In this document: positions 54,980-63,890 of the stretch, one piece after another
How positions within the stretch are numbered: position 1 is the first letter of the stretch
How the letters are laid out: every line of letters starts with the position of its first letter
Source: Bacteroides sp.
GTDB taxonomy: Bacteria > Bacteroidota > Bacteroidia > Bacteroidales > Bacteroidaceae
Direction: 5' to 3'
DNA length: 64,000 nucleotides
Assembly (NCBI GenBank): GCA_023665805.1
Contig: JAMPDJ010000013.1
Span: 25,421 to 89,420, forward strand
The notes under the pieces: model-generated
Databases searched by the model: none
What the model was told of the DNA's origin: nothing
The model's input: only the letters and a program-made list of their open reading frames with translations
Translations under genes and position numbers: made by a program

Positions 54980-56551
54980 TCAGCCCCTTTCCGCCCAGTC
55001 GCTCCGATCAAGATTGCGATAACCCACGGCCTCGGCTATATGAGACATCTGTATGTCCGGCGAAGCCTCGAGGTCGGCAATGGTACGGGCAACCTTCAGG
55101 ATACGGCTGTAGGCTCGTGCCGACAATTGCAGACGTTCCATGGCAGAGCGAAGAAGTTCGAAGGATTCGGTGGAGAGGGCACAGTACCGGTGCAATTGAG
55201 CCTCGGTCATCTGGGCATTGCAATGGATGCCCGGCACATCGGCAAAACGCTGTTCCTGGATGCTGCGGGCACGGATGACGCGTTCGCGGATGACAGTGCT
55301 GCTCTCGCCAGGAGCCGCCTTGGAGAGTTCCTCGAATGTGAGAGGCAGAATCTCGCACTGAATGTCTATGCGGTCCATGAGCGGACCGCTGACTTTATTG
55401 AGGTAACGGGAGATTTGCCCCGGCGTGCACACGCAGGCCTTGACGGGATGATTGTAATAACCGCAAGGACAGGGGTTCATGGAAGCCACGAACATGAAGT
55501 TGCACGGATAGTCCACCGTGCCCTGAATGCGGCTTACGGTGATATGCCTGTCCTCCAAGGGCTGGCGCAGGACCTCCAGGGCCTGACGCTGGAACTCCGG
55601 CAATTCATCGGCAAAGAGCACGCCATTATGGGCAAGGGAAATCTCGCCAGGTTGCGGATTGCCGCCGCCACCCACAAGGGCCGTCTGGCTAATGGTGTGG
55701 TGAGGGCTGCGGAACGGACGCGTGGCGATGAGCGAACAATGGCGCATTCCGTCGGTCTCGACAGGAGCGCCTTGCAATTTACCGGCCACACTGTGTATCT
55801 GCGTGGTCTCGAGACTTTCCTGCAGGGTCAGCGGAGGCAGGATGCCGGGCAGACGCTTGGCCATCATGCTCTTGCCGCTGCCCGGCGGACCTATCATGAT
55901 GAGGTTATGGCCACCGGCCGCAGCCACCTCCAAGGCACGCTTGACACTCTCCTGTCCCTTGACATCGGCAAAGTCCAGTTCGGAATGCGCCTGGCGTTCA
56001 TAGAAATCCTTGCGCGTGTCTATCCGCACTGGCTCCAAATGATGCGTGCCGTTCAAGAAACCCACCAGTTCCGACAAGTGGCTGATGCCATAGACCTTCA
56101 ACCTGTCCACCACGGCAGCCTCGCGGATGTTCTGCACGGGCACGAAAAGGGACTCGCATCCCAAGGCCCGTGCCTTGATGGCGATTGTAAGTGCGCCACA
56201 GATAGGTTGCACGGAACCATCCAGACTCAGCTCGCCCACCATCATGATATTGTCCAGGCGCGACGCGTCCACCTTCTCCGCCGTGGCCAGTATGCCGATG
56301 GCTATGGGAAGGTCGAAACCGCTACCCACCTTGCGCACGTTGGCCGGAGCGAGGTTGACGGTAATCTGCTTGCACGGAAAAGGGAAGCCGCTGTTTTCCA
56401 TTGCCGCCATGATACGTTCGTGACTCTCCTTGACGGCACTGTCAGGCAATCCCACCAACACGAAGCGGATACCCCGTGAACTATTCACCTCTATGGTCAC
56501 ACGCTGGGCGTCCAGCCCCTGCACGGATGCGCTATATACCTTGGCAAGCAT
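54980..56551 (-). CDS. YifB/ComM-family Mg-chelatase-like ATPase
   Basis: 523 residues. N-terminal domain MLAKVYSASVQGLDAQRVTI, KQITVNLAPANVRKVGSGFDLPIAIG (in parts), then the AAA+ core: Walker A GPPGSGKSMMAKRLPG (~214), Walker B LFADELPEF (~298), sensor FMFVASMNPCPCGYY (~355) and HVAEAV-Y-RNLDR end. In naturally competent bacteria ComM promotes branch migration; competence is not shown here. It lies 55 bp downstream of rbfA on the same strand and probably shares a transcript. Confidence 0.92.
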   Translation of the reverse strand: MLAKVYSASVQGLDAQRVTIEVNSSRGIRFVLVGLPDSAVKESHERIMAAMENSGFPFPCKQITVNLAPANVRKVGSGFDLPIAIGILATAEKVDASRLDNIMMVGELSLDGSVQPICGALTIAIKARALGCESLFVPVQNIREAAVVDRLKVYGISHLSELVGFLNGTHHLEPVRIDTRKDFYERQAHSELDFADVKGQESVKRALEVAAAGGHNLIMIGPPGSGKSMMAKRLPGILPPLTLQESLETTQIHSVAGKLQGAPVETDGMRHCSLIATRPFRSPHHTISQTALVGGGGNPQPGEISLAHNGVLFADELPEFQRQALEVLRQPLEDRHITVSRIQGTVDYPCNFMFVASMNPCPCGYYNHPVKACVCTPGQISRYLNKVSGPLMDRIDIQCEILPLTFEELSKAAPGESSTVIRERVIRARSIQEQRFADVPGIHCNAQMTEAQLHRYCALSTESFELLRSAMERLQLSARAYSRILKVARTIADLEASPDIQMSHIAEAVGYRNLDRSDWAERG

Positions 56552-56606
56552 GGTCTGTATGTGTGTGTATGTACGCCTCCCGACGAAAAGGGCGGAGGCA
56601 GGTTCC

Positions 56607-56939
56607 CTACTTCAGCAACTCGCCTATGCGTTCGTCATAGTCAAGGCTGTCGTCCACGAAGAACTTGAGTTCGGGAATGATGCGCAACTGCATACGCACC
56701 CTGTTGCCCAGTTCATAGCGCACGGACTTGACATTGGCATTGACATTGCCGACGATTTCTTCGGCACGTTCACTGGGAAATACGCTCAAGTACGCGCGGC
56801 ATACGCTCATGTCGGGACTGATGCGGCATGCGCTGACGCTGACCAGGACGCCACGCATGGCGGCAGTCTGGCGCTGGAACATGTCACTTAGTTCCTTCTG
56901 TATCAATCGGGATATTTTCTGTTGTCTTGTTGTTTCCAT
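56607..56939 (-). CDS. rbfA: Ribosome-binding factor A
   Basis: 110 residues from METTRQQKISRLIQKELSDM, the usual length. KH-fold 16S maturation factor. MLVSVSACRISPDMSVCRAY (~30-50) and the YVR--LGNRVRMQLRIIPEL (~80) pattern, ending FVDDSLDYDERI, match RbfA. It lies 23 bp after an O-methyltransferase gene stop and 55 bp before the YifB-like gene. Confidence 0.92.
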   Translation of the reverse strand: METTRQQKISRLIQKELSDMFQRQTAAMRGVLVSVSACRISPDMSVCRAYLSVFPSERAEEIVGNVNANVKSVRYELGNRVRMQLRIIPELKFFVDDSLDYDERIGELLK

Positions 56940-56962
56940 AATGTCATCATGAATTATGAGTA

Positions 56963-57598
56963 TTAACTTTTCTTCCTTATTATCGTCAGCCCGTCCCTCA
57001 GCGGCAGGATGACCTTTTCCACGCGGTCGTCGGCGGCCACCAAGTCATTGAACCGTTGCAGGCCGAGCGTCTGCAGGTCGCTTTCGCGCGCCTCCTCAGT
57101 GATGCGGCCATACCACAGGGTGTTGTCGGCCAGGATGTAGCCCCCGGGACGCAGACGGGGCAGAATCATCTCGTAATACTCGACATACTCGCGCTTGTCG
57201 GCATCCACAAAGGCCATGTCCCACTGCACGTCCATCCGCGGCACCAGTTCCTTGGCATCGCCTATGTGTATGTGCACGAAGTGCCCGTATGGACTGCCCT
57301 CTATGCGGGGACGGGCAAAGTCCTCCATCTCGTCGAAGACCTCGAACGTGTGCAGTTCGGCCCCCTCCTCCAATCCCTCGGCCATGCTGAGAGCGGAGTA
57401 TCCGCTGAACATTCCCAATTCCAGCACCATACGCGGACGTATCATGCGCACCAGCATTTTCAGCAGCCGTCCCTGCAGGTGGCCGCTGGCCATCTGCCCG
57501 TACGACAGTTTCAATTGCGTGTCGCGCCATACCCCGTGCAGGTACTCGCCCTCGGGGTCGATATGGGCAAGGATATATGAATCAATATCGTTCATCAT
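56963..57598 (-). CDS. O-methyltransferase (catechol/caffeoyl-CoA type)
   Basis: 211 residues. SAM-dependent class I enzyme: LGMFSGYSALSMAEGL (~60) is motif I, WDMAFVDADKREYVEYYE (~130) carries the metal-binding Asp, and LADNTLWYG (~158) the second. Natural acceptor in gut Bacteroidales is not known. Two adjacent ATGs (57598, 57595) and one upstream (57607) make the exact start uncertain. Its neighbour rbfA follows at 23 bp. Confidence 0.85.
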   Translation of the reverse strand: MMNDIDSYILAHIDPEGEYLHGVWRDTQLKLSYGQMASGHLQGRLLKMLVRMIRPRMVLELGMFSGYSALSMAEGLEEGAELHTFEVFDEMEDFARPRIEGSPYGHFVHIHIGDAKELVPRMDVQWDMAFVDADKREYVEYYEMILPRLRPGGYILADNTLWYGRITEEARESDLQTLGLQRFNDLVAADDRVEKVILPLRDGLTIIRKKS

Positions 57599-57706
57599 TA
57601 CATGCACCTTTTCTCACCATGACGTGGTTCAAACAAATTTGACTCCGCACATTTGGATTGGCAAAAACGTTGGATTTATTTTAAGGGGGGGGGAGGCTGT
57701 GGAAAG

Positions 57707-58132
57707 TCAACGTTGCATGTGCAACAACGCCTCTACGGCCAAGCGGTAACCGTCCATGCCGAAACCGCACATCACTCCGGCGCATGCCGGACTGATGACG
57801 CTATGGCGCCGGAAATCCTCTCTCTGATGGACATTGCTGATATGGACCTCAACCACAGGAGCGGCGACGGCCTTGATGGCATCCAGCAACGCCAGGCTGT
57901 AGTGGGTATAGGCCCCTGCATTCAGGACTATGCCGTCCAAGGCAAAACCGACCTCGTGTATCTTGTTGATAAGTTCACCCTCCACGTTGCTCTGGTAATA
58001 GTCGATGCGGACATCGGGATACATGCTTCTCAACGTGTGCAGGTATTCCTCGAAGCCGCTGCGACCATATATCTCCGGCTCACGTATGCCCAACAGATTA
58101 AGATTGGGCCCATTTATAATCTGTATTCTCAT
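57707..58132 (-). CDS. aroQ: 3-dehydroquinate dehydratase, type II
   Basis: 141 residues. Third step of the shikimate pathway. GPNLNLLGIREPEIYG (8-23), the catalytic NAGAYTHYSLALLDAI (~73), EVHISNVHQREDFRRHSV (~98) with the key His and Arg, and VISPACAGVMCGFG are all present. Promoter TACCTTTG on the minus strand at 58183-58190 gives a ~44-nt leader. Confidence 0.95.
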   Translation of the reverse strand: MRIQIINGPNLNLLGIREPEIYGRSGFEEYLHTLRSMYPDVRIDYYQSNVEGELINKIHEVGFALDGIVLNAGAYTHYSLALLDAIKAVAAPVVEVHISNVHQREDFRRHSVISPACAGVMCGFGMDGYRLAVEALLHMQR

Positions 58133-58142
58133 ATTATTTAAG

Positions 58143-58150
58143 TACCTTTG
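58143..58150 (+). promoter_or_regulatory. Promoter -7 box TACCTTTG for xerD
   Basis: Exact match on the plus strand. Together with the minus-strand box at 58183-58190 it forms a face-to-face pair 33 bp apart, so the two transcripts start from within each other's leaders. Confidence 0.5.
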
Positions 58151-58182
58151 CAGTGTCCACGCTGTCTAATCCTTAGACTGCC

Positions 58183-58190
58183 CAAAGGTA
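58183..58190 (-). promoter_or_regulatory. Promoter -7 box TACCTTTG for aroQ
   Basis: Exact match (CAAAGGTA on the plus strand). Predicted start near 58176. Confidence 0.5.
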
Positions 58191-58305
58191 CGAAAAAATA
58201 ACGCTCTCTCCAAACCTTTGGGCGGGCTATACGGCAAAAACACCCTTTTGTCCAGTCATTCCGCCCGACAGCAACGACAACACGACAACTACGCCTCACT
58301 GTGCC

Positions 58306-59256
58306 ATGCCAACTATCAACAACACGGGATGCGTGTCACAAGACATCGTCCGACGTTACATACAATATCTGCATCTGGAACGCGCCTACAGCCGGAACAC
58401 TCTGGATGCCTACTGCAAGGACCTGCAAAAGCTCTTCAACTATTTCAGCGACCACGGCATTGACTTCCGCCAGGCCTCGGTGCGCGATTTCGACCTCTTT
58501 GCCGGAGAATTGCGAGACAGCGGCATTGCTCCGCGCAGCATAGCACGCATACTCAGCGGCGTGCGGTCCTTTTACCGCTTCCTGGTGCTGGAGCACGAAA
58601 TAGAACAGGACCCCACCGAGTTGCTGGAATCGCCCAAGATAGGCCGCCATCTGCCGCAGGTGCTCACCGTGGAGGAGATAGACCGCATAGAGGCTGCCAT
58701 AGACCGGAGCAAGCCAGAGGGCGTGCGGGACCATTGCATCATAGAGGTGCTCTACAGTTGCGGACTGCGCATAAGCGAACTTACGGGCCTGCTGATTTCC
58801 AACCTTTTCCTGGACGAGGGGTTCATACGCATACACGGCAAAGGCAACAAGGAACGCCTCGTGCCCATTTCGCCCAAGGCCACAAAGGAACTGCTTGTCT
58901 GGCTGGACATACGCAGGCACATCCAAGTGAAGAGCGGCTACGAGGACCATGTCTTCGTGTCACGCACCCGCGGCAAGGCCCTCTCGCGCATATCGCTTTT
59001 CGTCTTCATCCAACGCTATGCCGCACAGGCAGGCATAGAGAAGGAGATATCTCCTCACACCTTCCGCCACAGCTTTGCCACTCACCTGCTCATGGGCGGC
59101 GCCAACCTGCGCGCCATACAGGAAATGCTGGGGCACGAATGCCTGGACACCACCGAAATATACATGCACCTTGACACCACGCAGTTGCGCGAACAGATAC
59201 TTACCTGCCATCCGCGCAACCTGAAGAACAGGAGACCGCCACAGGGGGCGGATTGA
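58306..59256 (+). CDS. xerD: Tyrosine recombinase XerD
   Basis: 316 residues. Resolves chromosome dimers with XerC at dif; in Bacteroidales XerD is also used by integrative elements. N-terminal SAM-like domain (RRYIQYLHLERAYSRNTLDA) and the catalytic core with SCGLRISELTGLL (Arg), HTFRHSFATHLLMGG (Arg-His), GHECLDTTEIYMH (His-Tyr), i.e. the R-H-R-H-Y set. No dif-like site was identified by eye. Standard length; no accessory genes indicating a mobile integrase are next to it. Confidence 0.93.
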   Translation: MPTINNTGCVSQDIVRRYIQYLHLERAYSRNTLDAYCKDLQKLFNYFSDHGIDFRQASVRDFDLFAGELRDSGIAPRSIARILSGVRSFYRFLVLEHEIEQDPTELLESPKIGRHLPQVLTVEEIDRIEAAIDRSKPEGVRDHCIIEVLYSCGLRISELTGLLISNLFLDEGFIRIHGKGNKERLVPISPKATKELLVWLDIRRHIQVKSGYEDHVFVSRTRGKALSRISLFVFIQRYAAQAGIEKEISPHTFRHSFATHLLMGGANLRAIQEMLGHECLDTTEIYMHLDTTQLREQILTCHPRNLKNRRPPQGAD

Positions 59257-59264
59257 ACATTCGT

Positions 59265-59336
59265 GAATTCTCGTCCTTGAATTCGCGAATCCGCAGGTCG
59301 ACATTCACGAATGTGAAAGCGCAAATTCACGAATAT
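59265..59336. repeat. Iterated GAATTCGCGAAT units, array 2
   Basis: GAATTC at 59265, GAATTCGCGAAT at 59279, ATTCACGAATG near 59303 and AAATTCACGAAT near 59324. The last two are 22 bp apart, like array 1 at 21895. Between the xerD stop and the next promoter. Confidence 0.5.
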
Positions 59337-59634
59337 GCAATAACACGCCATAGGGACAAGGCGACATGGCATCATCCTCTCCTGCATCCGCCACACGCGA
59401 CAAACAGAGCACGGAAGACGCATTTCGCTCTTGCCCTATCCGGCTCTTCCACATCGCCCCCATACGGTATGACGAATCGGGTTTACCCGGCCATACCACC
59501 GACGCAGCCCTGAGAATCCGGCAAAAACATCCAGAAGCATGGCTTTCATCCCATTTGACCATAATAATGGACAAAATCACACTTATTTTATCAGACCCGT
59601 CGGGCATAATGTAGCAAGATAAGCAAATTTATTG

Positions 59635-59642
59635 TATCTTTG
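59635..59642 (+). promoter_or_regulatory. Promoter -7 box TATCTTTG for the TPR lipoprotein
   Basis: Exact TAnnTTTG match. The ATG is 173 bp away, a long leader for this genome, so a regulated or structured 5' region is possible. Confidence 0.55.
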
Positions 59643-59814
59643 TAAGCAAATTGGTTGAAAATCATGCATGGATACCATCCTAATCCACAACGGCATGCCG
59701 GAGGGTGCGCACACGAAACGACCAATACAAGGTACTCGCTGAAGCATGACGCTGTCGTAGCATCCACAATTACAAGACGAAGAACAAACAACAATATCAC
59801 ACAAACAAAAAAAA

Positions 59815-61506
59815 ATGAAAAAGAGTACACTTTTCACACTGGCCATCGCCGGTGCATCAGTAATCACTTCCTGCAGCAAGCTTGGCAACCTCGGTGCAGA
59901 CAACTTCAAGGTCAACCCCACTCCTCTGGAAGCTGTAGGCGGTGAAGTTCCTGCTACCATCAACGGCATCTTCCCCGAGAAGTACATGAAGAAGAAGGCT
60001 GTAGTCACCGTTACCCCCGTACTCAAATACGAAGGCGGCGAGACCGAGGGCCAAGGAGCCACATTCCAAGGCGAAAAGGTAGAAGGCAACAATACTGAGA
60101 TCAGCTACAAGGTTGGCGGCACCTACAACATGAAGACCAGCTTCAAGTACGTTCCGGCCATGATGAAGAGCGACCTGTACGCGCGCTTCACTGCCAAGCT
60201 GGGCAAGAAGACCGTCTCCATCCCCGAGGTGAAAATCGGCTACGGTGTGCTCGCGACCAGCGAACTGCTCAAGCGTTGCCCCATCACCGCCAGCACCGCT
60301 CCCGATGCCTTCCAGCGCGTAATAGAGCAGAAGCACGAGGCCAGCATCAAGTTCCTCATCGGCCAGGCCAACCTCCGCAGCAGCGAACTGTCAAGCGTCA
60401 GCATCCAGGACATGGTCAAGATTCTGAAAGAAATCAACGACATGCAGGAGGAGCGTGCTCTGCAGAACATAGAAGTGAGCGCATACGCCAGCCCCGACGG
60501 TGCATACGACCTGAACGAGAGACTGGCCGAAAAGCGCCAGGACGTTTCTTCAAAGTACCTCAACAAGGAGTTGAAGAAAATCAAGATGGACGCCGATGTG
60601 GAGACCAGCTTCACCGCAGAGGACTGGGAAGGCTTCCAGGAACTCGTCAGCCAGAGCAAGCTTCAGGACAAGGACGTAATCCTGCGTGTCCTCTCCATGT
60701 ATCAGGACCCCGAGGAGCGTGAGCAGCAGATTCGCAACATGAGCAGCGTGTTTACCGAGATAGCAGACGGCATTCTGCCCGAGTTGCGCCGCGCACGTCT
60801 CATCGTCAACTACGAAGTCATCGGCCGCAGCGACGAGCGCATCCTGGCTCAGTTCGACGAGGACGCCAGCAAGCTCAGCATAGAGGAACTGCTCTACGGA
60901 GCCAACATGCTGGTAGAAGGCGACGCAGCCCGCACCAAGTGGTTTGAGAAGGCCATCCAGCTCTACCCCAGCGACTACCGCGCCTACAACAACATGGCAC
61001 AGATGGACATCATGAACGGCAACGCCACCTCTGCACAGAACTGGTTGCAGAAGGCCAAGAACGTAAATGCCAAGGCCGCCGAAGTTAATGCCAACATGGC
61101 TCTTCTGGCCCTCAAGAACGGCGAAGTAGCCAAGGCAGAGACTCTCATGGGCCAGGCCAGCGGTTGCGACACCTACAACGAGATTCTGGGCAACTTGAAC
61201 ATCGCCAAGGGCAACTACACACAGGCTCAGCAGAACCTTAACGACGCCAAGACCAACAGCGCAGCCCTCGTGCAGATTCTGTGCAAGGACTATGCAAAGG
61301 CCGAGAAGACCCTGTCTGCCATCCAGACTCCCGATGCTACCACCAGCTATCTGAAGGCCATCCTGGCTGCACGCACCAATGACGCCAACGCAGTGAAGAA
61401 CAACCTGAAGGTTGCCTTTGCCGGTGACGCTTCCCTGAAGGCACGTGCCGCCAACGACCTGGAGTTCGCCAAGTACGAGAAGACCATCGCCGACCTGGTA
61501 AAGTAA
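59815..61506 (+). CDS. Large lipoprotein with OmpA-like segment and TPR repeats
   Basis: 563 residues, type II signal ending ASVITSC. Residues ~25-170 are beta-rich (NFKVNPTPLEAVGGEVPATI, then FKYVPAMMKSDLYARFT). Residues ~200-290 contain a peptidoglycan-binding-like stretch (EVSAYASPDGAYDLNERLAE, RLAEKRQDVSSKYL), and the C-terminal ~230 residues are TPR helices (WFEKAIQLYPSDYRAYNNMA, NAKAAEVNANMALLALKNGE). Codon use is strongly GC-ending, a sign of high expression. It probably anchors the outer membrane to peptidoglycan or a protein complex; I cannot name it. It is followed by a DUF4369 lipoprotein in the same direction. Confidence 0.82.
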   Translation: MKKSTLFTLAIAGASVITSCSKLGNLGADNFKVNPTPLEAVGGEVPATINGIFPEKYMKKKAVVTVTPVLKYEGGETEGQGATFQGEKVEGNNTEISYKVGGTYNMKTSFKYVPAMMKSDLYARFTAKLGKKTVSIPEVKIGYGVLATSELLKRCPITASTAPDAFQRVIEQKHEASIKFLIGQANLRSSELSSVSIQDMVKILKEINDMQEERALQNIEVSAYASPDGAYDLNERLAEKRQDVSSKYLNKELKKIKMDADVETSFTAEDWEGFQELVSQSKLQDKDVILRVLSMYQDPEEREQQIRNMSSVFTEIADGILPELRRARLIVNYEVIGRSDERILAQFDEDASKLSIEELLYGANMLVEGDAARTKWFEKAIQLYPSDYRAYNNMAQMDIMNGNATSAQNWLQKAKNVNAKAAEVNANMALLALKNGEVAKAETLMGQASGCDTYNEILGNLNIAKGNYTQAQQNLNDAKTNSAALVQILCKDYAKAEKTLSAIQTPDATTSYLKAILAARTNDANAVKNNLKVAFAGDASLKARAANDLEFAKYEKTIADLVK

Positions 61507-61522
61507 CCACATCGCCCGAGTC

Positions 61523-62467
61523 ATGCATCATGCATTAAGCATCAAGCAGTATATCATATTCAGTCTCACCCTTCTTGCCATCACAGCTTGTGGCGGCAGG
61601 AAGGGTGAACTGCGTATAAAGGGGGAAATCAAGGGTCTGAACAATGCCGGACTTACCATCTTCAGTCGCGACGGCATCATTCAGGGCATAGACACGCTGC
61701 ATGTGGTCAACGGAACCATAGACTGGTCATGCCCATGCGACAAGGAGAGCGGCAGCCTTACCATTGTATACCCCACATACTCCACCCTTACAATCTTTGG
61801 CGGCAGCGGCGACGTCATCCGCATAGAGGGCGATGCCAAACAACTGGGAGCCACGAAGGTAAGCGGCACCAAGGAGAATGAAGACTACTCCCGGCTGCTT
61901 GCGCAATTGGAAAAGGCCACGCCTGAAGGCCGTGACAGTATCATCAGCGCATATATCGACCAGAACCCTCAGTCGCCAGTCTCGCGTCACCTGCACATCG
62001 AGGAACTTGCCGGACAGGTGCCTGCCGCCCTGCGCAAGGGAGAACGGCTGCCCGACTTCACACTGCCCATGCGCAGCGGCGATACCATCACCACGGACTC
62101 TCTGTATGGCAAGTACACGTTGCTGGCATTCTGGGCCAACTGGCGCGGAGGCACCGGCACCCTGAACGCCCGCATCCGCCGCCTGCGCCGTCAGGCCGTG
62201 CAACCATTGGAGTGCATATCCTACAACATGGATGTCAACGCCACCATACTGGGCTACGTGGAACGCAACGACACCATCACGTGGCACAGCTACAGCGACC
62301 GCAAGGCCTTCCATTCCGACCTTGCCTCCCGTCTGGGCATACGCGACATTCCTTTTTATGTCTTGGCAGACACTTCATGTTGCATCATCGCCACCGGCAA
62401 CGACTGGCAAAAGGACATCGAACCGCACCTCAAGCACATAACCTCGCCCACGGACCATACGCCTTAG
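61523..62467 (+). CDS. DUF4369 / thioredoxin-like lipoprotein lacking the CxxC
   Basis: 314 residues, lipobox ITACGG. N-terminal ~100 residues are the DUF4369 beta domain (RIKGEIKGLNNAGLTIFSRD, then IRIEGDAKQLGATKVSG). The C-terminal ~130 residues have the TlpA/thioredoxin form: LPDFTLPMRSGDTITTDSL, LLAFWANWRGGTGTLN, then YNMDVNATILGYVERN. In the usual WAxWCxxC the cysteines are replaced (WANWRGGT), so disulfide chemistry is not expected. It is 16 bp after the TPR lipoprotein stop and likely co-expressed. Confidence 0.85.
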   Translation: MHHALSIKQYIIFSLTLLAITACGGRKGELRIKGEIKGLNNAGLTIFSRDGIIQGIDTLHVVNGTIDWSCPCDKESGSLTIVYPTYSTLTIFGGSGDVIRIEGDAKQLGATKVSGTKENEDYSRLLAQLEKATPEGRDSIISAYIDQNPQSPVSRHLHIEELAGQVPAALRKGERLPDFTLPMRSGDTITTDSLYGKYTLLAFWANWRGGTGTLNARIRRLRRQAVQPLECISYNMDVNATILGYVERNDTITWHSYSDRKAFHSDLASRLGIRDIPFYVLADTSCCIIATGNDWQKDIEPHLKHITSPTDHTP

Positions 62468-62591
62468 GTACCGGACCCATGGCGTTTGGCTCCGGCCGGA
62501 AGATTGACGGACACGCGCCGGGACGGGCCTACGGATACTCCCGGCAATGGGCAAAGTCACCCAAAGACATTACCGAATACTCTCCATTCAC

Positions 62592-63794
62592 ATGAAATAC
62601 GAACTGCTGGTCTCACGACGCTATCTATTCTCCAAGAAGAGCCATAATGCCATCAACATCATTTCCATGATAGCAGTGACAGGAGTGGCCGTAGCCACCA
62701 TGGCAATGGTGATAGTCCTGAGTGTATTCAACGGTTTCCAGGGACTGGTGGCCGACCTGTTCACGGGTTTCGACCCGGAGCTGCGCATCACTCCCGTACA
62801 GGGTGCCACCATACATCTGGACGACCCTAAGATAGACTCGCTTCTACGCTCTCCGGACGTGGCCACTCTTACACCCATAGTGGAGGGGCAGGCATTGGTC
62901 ATGACCGAAAGCCAGCAACAGGCCGTGGTTCTGAAAGGTGTTGCCGACAATTTTCTGGAACAATCGCACCTGGAGGATATTCTCTATGGCGAAGCCGAGT
63001 CTCCGGTCCTGCATGTGGACGTACTGGAATACTGCATTCCTGGCATACTGCTGTGCAGCCAGCTGGGCCTGCCTCTGGACTTTAGCCGGCCGCTGCAGGT
63101 CTATGCCCCCAAACGTGGCAAACGCGTGAACATGGCCAACCCGCAAGCCAGCTTCAACCGCAGCGAGCTGTATTCCTCCGGTCTGGCTTTCAGCGTGCAC
63201 CAGCCAAAGTATGATACGGAATACATCCTGTGTTCCATAGGCTTTGCGCAAAGGCTGTTTGAACAGGAGGGCATGGCCACGGCATTGGAGGTCAAGCTCG
63301 CCCCGGGCGGCAAACGCGGCAACATTGCATTCCTTATGGGCGACGGTTTCCGCATACAGGACCGATATGAACAACAGGAAGACGTGTTTCGTATCATGCA
63401 GATAGAGAAACTCATCTCCTACGCCTTTCTCTGTTTCATCCTTTTTGTGGCCTGTCTGAACATAGTAGGCAGCCTCAGCATGCTCATCATCGAAAAGACC
63501 CGGGACATCCACACTCTTTATGCCCTTGGTTCCACACGACGCCAGGTGCGTCGTATCTTCATTCTGGAAGGCATGCAGATAATTCTTGGCGGTGCCCTGA
63601 CGGGCATGCTCCTTGCAGCCTTGCTATGCCTCCTGCAACAGCACTGCGGCCTCATACGCATGGGGCAGAGCGAGGGCAGCTTCATCATAGATGCCTATCC
63701 GGTGATAGTGCAGGCCACGGACCTTGTCGCCACTCTGCTGACAGTGCTGCTTCTCGGCTACGCAAGCGTAGTGTGGGCGACGCGACGCTTATGA
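62592..63794 (+). CDS. LolC/E-type lipoprotein-export ABC permease
   Basis: 400 residues from MKYELLVSRRYLFSKKSHNA; a longer ORF (start 62547) has no supporting signal. First membrane helix VTGVAVATMAMVIVLSVFNG (~25), a large periplasmic domain (~50-270) and three helices at ~280-400. The family words SHNAINIIS, VSVFNGFQ and LYALGSTRRQVRRIFILEG (~310) match LolC/E. It would feed outer-membrane lipoprotein export, fitting the lipoprotein genes before it; the ATPase (LolD) is elsewhere. Confidence 0.9.
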   Translation: MKYELLVSRRYLFSKKSHNAINIISMIAVTGVAVATMAMVIVLSVFNGFQGLVADLFTGFDPELRITPVQGATIHLDDPKIDSLLRSPDVATLTPIVEGQALVMTESQQQAVVLKGVADNFLEQSHLEDILYGEAESPVLHVDVLEYCIPGILLCSQLGLPLDFSRPLQVYAPKRGKRVNMANPQASFNRSELYSSGLAFSVHQPKYDTEYILCSIGFAQRLFEQEGMATALEVKLAPGGKRGNIAFLMGDGFRIQDRYEQQEDVFRIMQIEKLISYAFLCFILFVACLNIVGSLSMLIIEKTRDIHTLYALGSTRRQVRRIFILEGMQIILGGALTGMLLAALLCLLQQHCGLIRMGQSEGSFIIDAYPVIVQATDLVATLLTVLLLGYASVVWATRRL

Positions 63795-63890
63795 GACCCG
63801 CACCGTAAGTGGACAACGGGGTACTATAGGATAAAAAGGCGCTCCTTTCCTGAGATATTTGTCATCCGACAACTCCAGATGCGTCTTTCA

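Larger units (their letters stand above)
59257..59814. other. Noncoding stretch with GAATTC units and a promoter
   Basis: 558 bp. It carries GAATTCGCGAAT-type units (59265-59336) and the TATCTTTG promoter box (59635-59642) of the next gene. I see no gene on either strand; open stretches present are not supported by start, composition or family. Confidence 0.5.

Noticed and set aside
54929..56479. Plus-strand open frame of ~516 codons opposite the YifB-like gene
   Set aside because: The minus-strand gene has Walker A, B and family motifs; the plus frame has none and is a codon-bias shadow.
59438..59614. Another foldback element copy near GACGAATCGGGTTTACCC
   Set aside because: Only the end word resembles the element; no second arm or TTAA flank was found.
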